NCBI GenBank assembly: GCA_016926595.1
Contig: JAFGOG010000593.1
Location: 1 to 13,009 of the forward strand
Direction of reading: 5' to 3'
DNA: 13,009 nucleotides
From: Anaerolineae bacterium
GTDB lineage: Bacteria; Chloroflexota; Anaerolineae; JAAYZQ01
In this document: one piece after another, positions 1-6,350 of the stretch
Layout of the letters: each line of letters begins with the position of its first letter
Position numbering within the stretch: position 1 is the stretch's first letter
The notes under the pieces: model-generated
The model's input: the letters and a program-made list of their open reading frames with translations, nothing else
Databases searched by the model: none
What the model was told of the DNA's origin: nothing
Translations under genes and position numbers: made by a program

Positions 1-2
1 CC

Positions 3-539
3 CTTGACCTGGGTCAGGATCAACTCGACCAATCTGGCACCTATACCACCTTGGTCAAGGCGATCACCCTCCGCGAGGTGCTTGAAGGCGAACTCCCCGA
101 GAGGTTCTCCGTAGTCGGCAGCCTCCCCTTTAACTTCCAGAAGGCTGAGAAGCTCATCTGGCTTTTTCAGGGAGTTGACTACGCAGAGCAAAGGACGACG
201 ACCCGATACCAGGGCAGCTACCAAGGAGTGAGCCTGAGGGTTGCCAAGGGCGTGTACTACCGGACCGGGGGATTCCGGGGCAACCCCATTCCGGTTACCG
301 CCACCGTGACAATTGACAAGGGCGTACTTGCAGTGACACAGAAGCACATCTACTTTGCCGGATCCTCCAAGTCCTTTCGAATCCCATACTCAAAAATCGT
401 CACCATCACCCCATTCTCAGACGGGATTGGGATCCAGCGCGACGCGGCATCGGCAAAGCCACAGCTATTCACTACAGGCGACGGCTGGTTTACATATAAT
501 CTTCTCAGCAACTTAACTAAAGGTGCGGCGACAGAATAA
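3..539 (+). CDS. 3' end of an unrecognised protein gene (5' truncated by the window)
   Basis: The reading frame is open from the first complete codon of the window and ends at TAA 537-539, so the true start is probably upstream; the TTG at 51 is only the first start-like codon inside. About 178 residues are visible. I do not recognise the family with confidence. The C-terminal half alternates short beta-like stretches and contains a run GVYYRTGGFRG, then KHIYF, FRIPYSKI and a terminal DGWF segment. That pattern suggests a compact beta-rich domain of the PH-like type, which is an inference. No membrane segment or signal peptide is visible in this part. The stop codon coincides with the left boundary of the adjoining insertion sequence: the TA belongs to the target duplication and the last A to the element. 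Joining 537-538 to 1394 also gives TAA, so the product was not changed by the insertion. Confidence 0.6.
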   Translation, partial: LDLGQDQLDQSGTYTTLVKAITLREVLEGELPERFSVVGSLPFNFQKAEKLIWLFQGVDYAEQRTTTRYQGSYQGVSLRVAKGVYYRTGGFRGNPIPVTATVTIDKGVLAVTQKHIYFAGSSKSFRIPYSKIVTITPFSDGIGIQRDAASAKPQLFTTGDGWFTYNLLSNLTKGAATE

Positions 540-556
540 GAGCGCCTGACAGAACC
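539..556 (+). repeat. Left inverted repeat of the insertion sequence
   Basis: The 18 bases match the reverse complement of 1374-1391 with a single difference (G versus A at the tenth position). The repeat also contains the -35 hexamer of the transposase promoter. Confidence 0.85.
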
Positions 557-573
557 GGCGGTTGTGGTATAAT
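546..573 (+). promoter_or_regulatory. Transposase promoter, giving a probably leaderless mRNA
   Basis: A -35 CTGACA at 546-551 (five of six consensus bases) is followed by 16 bp and a perfect -10 TATAAT at 568-573. The transposase ATG begins at 580, six bases after the -10 box, where transcription would be expected to start. No ribosome-binding site fits in between. A leaderless transcript is inferred. Confidence 0.6.
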
Positions 574-579
574 AGGCGC

Positions 580-1384
580 ATGGCGAAACCAATACTACCA
601 GACGAACTATGGACAATCATCGAACCCTTGCTGCCACCGGAGCCACCCAAACCGAAGGGTGGGCGGCCGCGCGTGGCGAATCGGGCGGCACTCACCGGAA
701 TCCTGTTTGTGCTGCGCAGCGGCATCCCGTGGGAGATGCTTCCCCAGGAGATGGGCTGCGGCAGTGGTGTGACCTGTTGGCGACGGCTACGCGATTGGCA
801 GAAAGCGGGCGTGTGGCGCAGGATACACCAGGTGCTGCTCGACAAGCTCGGGCAAGCGGACCAAATCGACTGGTCGCGGGCGTCGCTGGATTCGGCCAGC
901 GTACCCGCCCCCGGGGGGCGCTCAAACCCGGCCGAATCCGACAGATCGCGGCAAGTCGGGCTCGAAGCGCCACGTTGTGGCCGACCGAAACAGTATCCCG
1001 CTCGCCATAACCCTGTCGGCTGCCAATGTCCATGACTCCAAGATGCTGGAGGCGACAATCGATGCCATTCAGCCCATCAAACGTCTGCGGGGATGACCTC
1101 GAAAGCGACCGGGCAAGCTGCACGCGGACAAAGGGTATGACTTTCCGCGGTGCCGGCAGGCTTTGCGGAAGCGAGGCATCACCCCGCGCATTCTGCGGCG
1201 CAAGATCGATTCCAGCGAACGCTTGGGGCGCCACCGCTGGGTGGTGCAGCGGATCCTGTCCTGGCTCAATCGCTATCGCCGGCTGAAGGTTCGCTATGAA
1301 CGGCGAGCCGACATCCATCAAGCATTCCTGTCGCTGGGCTGCACCCTAATCTGCTGGAACTCTCTCCAGCAGGGGTTCTGTTAG
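580..1384 (+). pseudogene. IS5-family DDE transposase, broken by a frameshift and a stop codon
   Basis: The gene starts at ATG 580 with MAKPILPDELW, typical of IS5-family transposases with an N-terminal DUF4096-type region (PKGGRPR, LFVLRSGIPWEMLP). The frame reads well to about 910, through SLDSASVPAP. At the C/G run near 905-920 the family-like sequence moves to the +1-shifted frame (frame of 929 onward: PNPTDRGKSGSKRHVVAD, then SAANVHDS). Within that frame TGA at 1094-1096 interrupts a stretch that otherwise continues as PGKLHADKGYDF and RKIDSSERLGRHRWVVQR, ending at TAG 1382-1384. Changing one base of the TGA would restore Arg. Some IS427-group elements use programmed frameshifting, but the direction needed here (+1) and the additional stop argue for decay. 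The catalytic Asp-Asp-Glu parts are therefore split between frames. Confidence 0.85.
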
Positions 1385-1391
1385 GCGCTCT
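1374..1391 (-). repeat. Right inverted repeat of the insertion sequence
   Basis: Partner of 539-556. It overlaps the transposase stop codon TAG at 1382-1384, so the gene runs into its own terminal repeat. Confidence 0.85.
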
Positions 1392-1393
1392 TA

Positions 1394-1670
1394 ATTCCCC
1401 CGCAAGCAGGGGGACTTGCGAGCGGGGCGACTGGCGCGTTTGCCTTTGGACCCCAATTGTGTTATACTGCTCGTGTTGACAGAAGGAGTCTCGCGGCTAC
1501 CTACGAGGCCACAACCGGGACAGCCCTTATGCCTAATACCCTGTACCGCCCAACCCCGGTGCGACGGATTCTTTTCGCGCATCTGAGGTTTGCCGGCGAT
1601 TCGGTGAGTTGTGTATGGCCGCCAGATCCTTGGAAGCTGGGAACCACCCCATGGAATACCTGTTTTGTGA
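1394..1670 (+). other. Gene-free stretch before the five-gene run; long leader
   Basis: There are 277-286 bases without a convincing gene. Near its start is a small hairpin (CCCCC 1397-1401 against GGGGG 1409-1413), which may once have ended the upstream gene before the insertion sequence arrived. It also holds the promoter candidate at 1439-1468 and then about 200 bases of potential untranslated leader. A 60-codon frame from ATG 1529 to 1711 overlaps the next gene start and has no protein-like character. I looked for the conserved loops of preQ1 riboswitches, given the downstream transporter, and did not recognise one. Confidence 0.5.
1439..1468 (+). promoter_or_regulatory. Candidate extended -10 promoter for the yhhQ-dpdA gene run
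   Basis: TATACT at 1463-1468 is preceded by TG at 1460-1461, an extended -10 arrangement. TTTGCC at 1439-1444 is a weak -35 at an 18-bp spacing. Transcription would begin near 1475 and leave a leader of about 205 bases before ATG 1680. It lies 48 bp beyond the insertion sequence, so the operon keeps its own promoter. Confidence 0.4.
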
Positions 1671-1679
1671 GTGGCACTG

Positions 1680-2387
1680 ATGACACAAACACAGAAACCC
1701 GCGCCGAATGAAGCCATAGGTTATACCCATTGGTTCGTTCTTGTCACTGCGATCTTTGTCACATGTCTTATTACGGCCAACATCACGGCGGTCAAGCTGA
1801 TAAGTGTGTTCGGCATGGTCCTTCCGGCTGCCATTATCATCTTCCCGCTCAGCTACATCTGCGGCGATGTGCTAACCGAGGTCTATGGCTACCGCCGAGC
1901 ACGGCAAGTGATCTGGCTTGGCTTCGGCTGCAATCTCATTGCCGTCGCCGCCATCTGGCTGGGACAGATGCTGCCGGCCGCCTCGTTCTGGGACGGTCAG
2001 GCGGCCTACGAGCGTATCCTGGGCTACACACCTCGGCTGTTAGCCGCTTCCTTCCTGGCCTACCTGCTGGGTGAGTTCGCCAACTCGTTTGCCCTGGCCA
2101 AGATGAAAATCGCCACCAGGGGCCGCTGGTTGTGGATGCGCACCATCGGCTCCACCCTCGTCGGCCAGGGGCTTGACTCGCTTGTCTTCATCACTTTGGC
2201 GTTTGCCGGCACTATTTCATGGGCAGGATTAGCTTCAGCGATTGTGACGCAATGGCTTGTGAAATCGGCTTACGAGGCACTGGCGACGCCGCTAACCTAC
2301 GGGGTGGTCAACTTTCTAAAGCGGCAGGAAAGAGTAGATGTGTACGATTGCGAGACACGGTTCAACCCACTGATCATCAGGGAGTAA
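1680..2387 (+). CDS. yhhQ: Queuosine precursor transporter, YhhQ family (DUF165/VUT)
   Basis: Integral inner-membrane protein of 235 residues that, in characterised relatives, imports 7-deazaguanine precursors such as preQ0 and preQ1. Family signatures are clear: PLSYICGDVLTEVYGYRRAR near residues 55-75, GEFANSFALAKMK around 128-140, and the GSTLVGQGLDSLVF segment followed by the C-terminal DVYD motif. About six hydrophobic helices span residues 17-215, which is the usual size and layout. I chose ATG 1680; GTG 1671 in the same frame is possible, and neither has a good Shine-Dalgarno sequence. The next gene starts 3 nt after the stop. In most genomes this transporter feeds tRNA queuosine synthesis. 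Here it heads a gene run that ends in a transglycosylase, so I infer that it supplies the base for DNA modification. Confidence 0.9.
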   Translation: MTQTQKPAPNEAIGYTHWFVLVTAIFVTCLITANITAVKLISVFGMVLPAAIIIFPLSYICGDVLTEVYGYRRARQVIWLGFGCNLIAVAAIWLGQMLPAASFWDGQAAYERILGYTPRLLAASFLAYLLGEFANSFALAKMKIATRGRWLWMRTIGSTLVGQGLDSLVFITLAFAGTISWAGLASAIVTQWLVKSAYEALATPLTYGVVNFLKRQERVDVYDCETRFNPLIIRE

Positions 2388-2390
2388 AAG

Positions 2391-3149
2391 ATGGTCGAGG
2401 CTCACCGGTTGCTGATTCTGGCATGCTCTCAGCGAAAGCGGCCTGACCCCGGGGATATGCGGGCCATTGACAGGTACGACGGACCGGCATTCCACGTTCT
2501 GCGCCGCTACCTGCGCCAATGCACTGGGGAGGCATCCGGCCTCGATGTGTACATTGTCTCGGCGGCCTATGGCCTGATCCCGTCCACACATCCCACCATT
2601 TGCTATGACCAGAAGATGACGCCGTGCCGTGCCGCCGAACTCCGTGACGAAGTGCAGCACCGTCTGCTAGATCTGCTTGGTGCCGGCTACGGGGGCCTAT
2701 GCCTGGCCATGAGCGATGTCTACCTCCTTGCATTGGATGGCTGGATGGAGTATGTGCCGCCAGAGACGCAAGTGGTGCTAACCAAAGGACCACAAGGGGC
2801 CAAACTGGCACAGCTTAAGCGCTGGCTGTGGGCAGCAACTCCTGATGAGGTAGCTAGCGAGCAATGGGAACCTCAGCAACGGGATCATCCTGTCCTAAGA
2901 GGGGTGGAGATCCGGCTGACAGCAGAGCAGGTGCTGGAGGCTGCGCGCCAGGCTTTGGCCCAAGGTCTGGGTGATCCTGATAACTACCACGCATGGTATG
3001 TAGAGGTAGGCGAGTATCGAGTGGCTCCGAAATGGTTGGCCAGCCAGTTGACGGGGTTACCGGTTTCTCGTTTTCATTCTCAAGAAGCACGGCGAGTGTG
3101 TACGCTGCTGGGCATGCAGGTCTGTTCAGACAAAGCGAAGGAGGCATGA
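2391..3149 (+). CDS. DUF6884-like protein with an added C-terminal domain
   Basis: A soluble protein of 252 residues. The N-terminal half resembles DUF6884-type proteins: LLILACSQRKR (residues 7-17, with Cys12 in the position of the family's conserved Cys), YDGPAFHVLR (29-38), VYIVSAAYGLI (53-63) and a YD pair near 72. Related domains of this fold occur with enzymes that act on 7-deazaguanine nucleosides, for example the DUF5591 part of archaeosine synthase; that link is from general knowledge and the similarity here is distant. Residues about 176-246 form a second domain with YRVAPKWLASQLTG and FHSQEARRV, reminiscent of small accessory domains in DNA-processing proteins. The start ATG 2391 has AGGGAG 6 bases upstream and lies 3 nt after yhhQ. 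The stop overlaps the next start (TGATG). Possible roles are modifying the inserted base or assisting DpdA in place of a missing DpdB; neither is shown by the sequence. Confidence 0.72.
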   Translation: MVEAHRLLILACSQRKRPDPGDMRAIDRYDGPAFHVLRRYLRQCTGEASGLDVYIVSAAYGLIPSTHPTICYDQKMTPCRAAELRDEVQHRLLDLLGAGYGGLCLAMSDVYLLALDGWMEYVPPETQVVLTKGPQGAKLAQLKRWLWAATPDEVASEQWEPQQRDHPVLRGVEIRLTAEQVLEAARQALAQGLGDPDNYHAWYVEVGEYRVAPKWLASQLTGLPVSRFHSQEARRVCTLLGMQVCSDKAKEA

Positions 3150-4684
3150 TGACTGAAACCCCGATCGTGGTCGGTACAGTGGTTTCTGACCAGGACACCC
3201 CAACGTACGAGCTTGTGCGGATCAAGCTGAAGGCCGATCAGCACCTGAGACCGGGTACATTGGTCAAGATCGACACCGAGAGAGAAGGGAAAAGCACGCT
3301 GATCGGTCGAGTACGGAGCGCCTACGAGCACAATCCAAACGAAAACCCAGAGGACATCAACGTGCGTGACACTCTGGGTATTGAGCCGAATTACCCGGCG
3401 GAACAAGATAGCACCACCATATACCGTTTGGTTGAAGCGGACCTGATCGAAGAGATCTTCAGCGAGGACAAAAAACAGAAAATCCGAGCACCTCAAACTC
3501 TTCCCAATTCGGGCGCAGACGTGTATATTGCCAATGGAGATGAGATTGCCTTTGCACTTGGGCTGGTCCAAGATCCTGCCGCTGGGCTGTGCATAGGTGA
3601 AACAGTTAGTGGCACGATAACTCCCATTATTCTCAAGCGAGAGGTCATTCAGCGGCACCTCTTCATATGCGGAACAACAGGCAGCGGCAAGAGCTATTCA
3701 ATGGGAGTTGTTGTTGAAGAACTCATCAAACACCATCTACCAATTGTCTTCATAGACACACAAGATGAATACTCAAAACTCGTCAAGAAACTGGGAGGAA
3801 AGGTACTGGTTCCGGGAAAAGGCACCGAAGAAGAGGAAGGATTCCAGATCCGTATTTCCTCATTGACGGATCTGGAATTGATTGATTTGATACCCACGAA
3901 CTCCGATCTGCATCAGAATATCATTGCCGCAGCCTTTTTGGAACTACAAAGTGAGATCAAGACAGAGAAGCGCACGAAGTTCCTGCTTCAGGACTTGCTA
4001 GACCGTATTAACGTCGTGGGACCCGGGCTGACCAACCGTGCAGACTCAGTGCAGCTAGCCTATCGACGAACTCAGTTCCTGGAAAGGATGGACATATTTG
4101 GAGATGGTCTCGATAGGGCCAACTGGCCGGAACTGATGATACCGTGCCTTTGCATAAATTGCAAGCACCTAACGTCCACCCGTTTGCAGACCGTGGCGAC
4201 CGCGGTACTCAGGGAACTGCAGGACCTCAGGCTCCGCAACTTCATTCCACCTTACGTTGCCATCATAGATGAAGCCCATCTTTTTGTTCCAGAGGGTGCG
4301 GGTAGTGCATGCAAGCAGATCATTCGAGAGGGTGTCCGAATCGGGCGACATCATGGCATAAGCATGGTTCTACTCACCCAAAGCCCTGTTGACATAGAAA
4401 AGAGCGTAATTCGCCAGTGCAACACAAGAATGGTGTTTGCACTCGAGCCCGACCAACTGGAGGCGATCAAAGGAGTCAAGGCTGATGCAACCGAGGAGAT
4501 GCTCCGAGCTTTGCCTAAAATGCCGCAAGGAACCTGTCTACTATCAGGAACCTACGAGAGTGTGAAGCACTCTATTCCGGTCAAGATCAGGATGCGTGCA
4601 GTCAAAGATTCAGAAGGCGGACAGACTCCCGACGTTTTCACAGAGATGAAAACAAAGTGGTTGCCGAAGCTTGACCCATCGTAA
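3149..4684 (+). CDS. HerA-type hexameric DNA-translocating ATPase
   Basis: A 511-residue HerA/FtsK-superfamily ATPase. The N-terminal 150 or so residues fit the beta-barrel HAS domain found in HerA proteins (GTVVSDQDTPTYELVRIKL at the start). The DUF87 core follows, with Walker A GTTGSGKS at residues 175-182, Walker B VAIIDEAH around 369-376 with Asp374 and Glu375, and a candidate arginine finger region EGVRIGRHHG near 394-403 followed by LLTQSP. These proteins form hexameric rings that pump DNA and usually work with a nuclease encoded next door, such as NurA or the partners in HerA-containing defence systems. The next gene carries a nuclease signature. ATG 3149 is preferred over ATG 3146 because AAGGAGG (3138-3144) would be only 1 base from the latter. 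The start overlaps the previous stop by one base, so translation is probably coupled. The local sequence is richer in A and T than its neighbours. Confidence 0.9.
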   Translation: MTETPIVVGTVVSDQDTPTYELVRIKLKADQHLRPGTLVKIDTEREGKSTLIGRVRSAYEHNPNENPEDINVRDTLGIEPNYPAEQDSTTIYRLVEADLIEEIFSEDKKQKIRAPQTLPNSGADVYIANGDEIAFALGLVQDPAAGLCIGETVSGTITPIILKREVIQRHLFICGTTGSGKSYSMGVVVEELIKHHLPIVFIDTQDEYSKLVKKLGGKVLVPGKGTEEEEGFQIRISSLTDLELIDLIPTNSDLHQNIIAAAFLELQSEIKTEKRTKFLLQDLLDRINVVGPGLTNRADSVQLAYRRTQFLERMDIFGDGLDRANWPELMIPCLCINCKHLTSTRLQTVATAVLRELQDLRLRNFIPPYVAIIDEAHLFVPEGAGSACKQIIREGVRIGRHHGISMVLLTQSPVDIEKSVIRQCNTRMVFALEPDQLEAIKGVKADATEEMLRALPKMPQGTCLLSGTYESVKHSIPVKIRMRAVKDSEGGQTPDVFTEMKTKWLPKLDPS

Positions 4685-4709
4685 GCCGACAGATAGGGGA
4701 TTGAACGAA

Positions 4710-6347
4710 ATGCCTTCAAAATCCAAGAACAAGCCCGATCTCTCCAGCCGGTATGACCAGCTAGCCTTCGATTTCCAGGCGGTCATCGAGTCCGCACGGG
4801 TTCTGAGCAAGGAGGAGGTTGTCACCAAGGGCCAGGAAGGGGCTGATGGAGAGCCGTACAGCCCAGTCTCGGAAACCGCCGACTATATGAAGCGGTCGGT
4901 GCAGTTCGAACAGGCTTGGGAGACCACAATCCAGCAGGCGCGCAAGCTTCTGCTGAATAAGAACGCACTGGAGCTATATGCTGAATTCATCACTGACCTG
5001 AAAGCTCAAATAGAACGGGGTGTTCCCAGGACTCCCAAGTTGGCTCGTTTATTGGAGCAGGTTGTGACACGCGGACTGGGCGTCAGACGGGAACACTTCT
5101 GGATTGAGAAGCCCCAACCAGGCGGCACACAGTGGAGAGTAGTGAACTGGGATCTTGGAGGCATCGAGCGCCATCTGCGAGAGAACCTGGTAGGCCCCGA
5201 CTTTCTCAATGCAGTTACTGAATTGGATGGCGCCTGGGGAGGGCGAACGCCTTTGGTTGGGGCTTCCGATGTGAGCCAACATCGCAGTGCCGTGCCTGTG
5301 CCGGCACGTTTTTTCAAGAGAAGCGTGCCTTTTGTTCTGAACAACGCTGCGGGTGCCCTGTTTAGCTTGCAGGATGACAAGCCAAGGTACGACAACCTAT
5401 TTGATCCGAAACCAAACGACGAACTGCTTCGTTGGATGCTGATCGATCCATCCTATCAGGATGAACTCGAGCCGGAAGACTATCAACGCTGCCTTGCTTC
5501 AGCCATGGACGTGGGGCAATACAAGTTTGACCTCAAGCATCTCCTCAAGGCTGACAAGTATGTCCCGGACATAGTCTTTCGAGACGGCAGCTTGTTCCCT
5601 CAAGATGCGTACCTGGATAACTTTGTCGTCGAAAACAAACGAGGGGAGTTCACCAGAGAAGCGATCCGTGAAATGCTCGATTGCCTAAGCTATGCTCAGA
5701 GTGTCGGTGTCATCTATTGCGGTGTCACCAAGCATGTCCAGCTACGGGTCTTTAGTGCAGTTGTGGATTGGTTTGTGGCACGTCACATCGATCGTAACTG
5801 GGAAGTCGGCAGCTACACGCTCAACGATGGCGAAGCGATGAGCCTTCTTCTGGCTTCACCGGAGTTTGTTGGCGACAGTCTGCAGTCACTAGTCTCAACG
5901 TGCTTGATACGTCGTTCCTTCACTACGCGGGCCAACCTGAACACGAGGACTAACCTCGATAATCTAGATGCGTACTTCCAGAGTTACGAGAATCAATATG
6001 GCGTGGACATCCGGCCGTATAGACAGTTGTGCCAGGTGGCTCACCTGTATATGTTCTTCATGGGGCACTCCAAGAGCCCGCAACAGCAACTCCCACGGTA
6101 CGAATTCTTCTACAGCAGCACCATGGGCCAACCCTGGATCATCGTACAGAAAATACTCTCTGCTCTGCAGTATTGTGGGTTGGATGCCGATCGAGACCAT
6201 TCATTCATGGCAGACAAGCCCATCATCTATCTGATTCCAAGGGTGACTCAGCAGGCCCATACCCTCTCCAAAGATGTAGGCAAGTACATCGACACGAATA
6301 CCGGGCAATGGATCATGGCACGATACCGTAGTATGCTCAAAGAGTAG
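4710..6347 (+). CDS. Probable PD-(D/E)XK nuclease, HerA partner
   Basis: A 545-residue protein whose overall family I do not recognise. Residues 285-310 give a good PD-(D/E)XK core: VPDIVF with Asp287, then a strand NFVVENK with Glu308 and Lys310, 21 residues later. The following IYCGVTKHVQLRVF stretch fits the next strand of that fold. An upstream acidic helix (EPEDYQRC, residues 254-261) could supply the fourth residue. The N-terminal 250 residues are mainly helical and mixed. The C-terminal part is helix-rich, and no zinc or membrane segment is apparent. The start ATG 4710 is preceded by AGGGG about 10 bases upstream, 25 nt after the HerA stop. The frame is open back to 4671, but that start lies inside the HerA gene. 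The dpdA-like gene begins 3 nt after this stop. I infer a nuclease loaded or driven by HerA. Cleavage is not proven, since the motif alone can also occur in inactive relatives. Confidence 0.65.
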   Translation: MPSKSKNKPDLSSRYDQLAFDFQAVIESARVLSKEEVVTKGQEGADGEPYSPVSETADYMKRSVQFEQAWETTIQQARKLLLNKNALELYAEFITDLKAQIERGVPRTPKLARLLEQVVTRGLGVRREHFWIEKPQPGGTQWRVVNWDLGGIERHLRENLVGPDFLNAVTELDGAWGGRTPLVGASDVSQHRSAVPVPARFFKRSVPFVLNNAAGALFSLQDDKPRYDNLFDPKPNDELLRWMLIDPSYQDELEPEDYQRCLASAMDVGQYKFDLKHLLKADKYVPDIVFRDGSLFPQDAYLDNFVVENKRGEFTREAIREMLDCLSYAQSVGVIYCGVTKHVQLRVFSAVVDWFVARHIDRNWEVGSYTLNDGEAMSLLLASPEFVGDSLQSLVSTCLIRRSFTTRANLNTRTNLDNLDAYFQSYENQYGVDIRPYRQLCQVAHLYMFFMGHSKSPQQQLPRYEFFYSSTMGQPWIIVQKILSALQYCGLDADRDHSFMADKPIIYLIPRVTQQAHTLSKDVGKYIDTNTGQWIMARYRSMLKE

Positions 6348-6350
6348 GCA

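Larger units (their letters stand above)
539..1391 (+). mobile_element. IS5-family insertion sequence (IS427-like size), degenerate
   Basis: An 853-bp element bounded by 18-bp imperfect inverted repeats with one mismatch: 539-556 on the left and 1374-1391 on the right. It is flanked by TA on both sides (537-538 and 1392-1393), a candidate 2-bp target duplication. One broken DDE transposase gene fills the element. The length, the protein sequence and the short duplication fit the IS5 family, probably the IS427 group. The coding region carries a frameshift and a nonsense codon, so this copy is not expected to move unless a related transposase acts on its ends. Confidence 0.88.

Noticed and set aside
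900..930. Programmed frameshift in the IS5-family transposase
   Set aside because: The shift needed is +1 in a C/G run, and a separate in-frame TGA lies downstream, so decay is the simpler reading.
1470..1679. preQ1 riboswitch upstream of the transporter
   Set aside because: I could not find the conserved stem, loop and A-rich tail of the known classes by eye; kept only as an open question.
1529..1711. 60-codon frame upstream of and overlapping yhhQ, as a possible leader peptide
   Set aside because: Residue make-up is arbitrary, there is no ribosome-binding site close to the ATG, and it overlaps the start of a well-supported gene.
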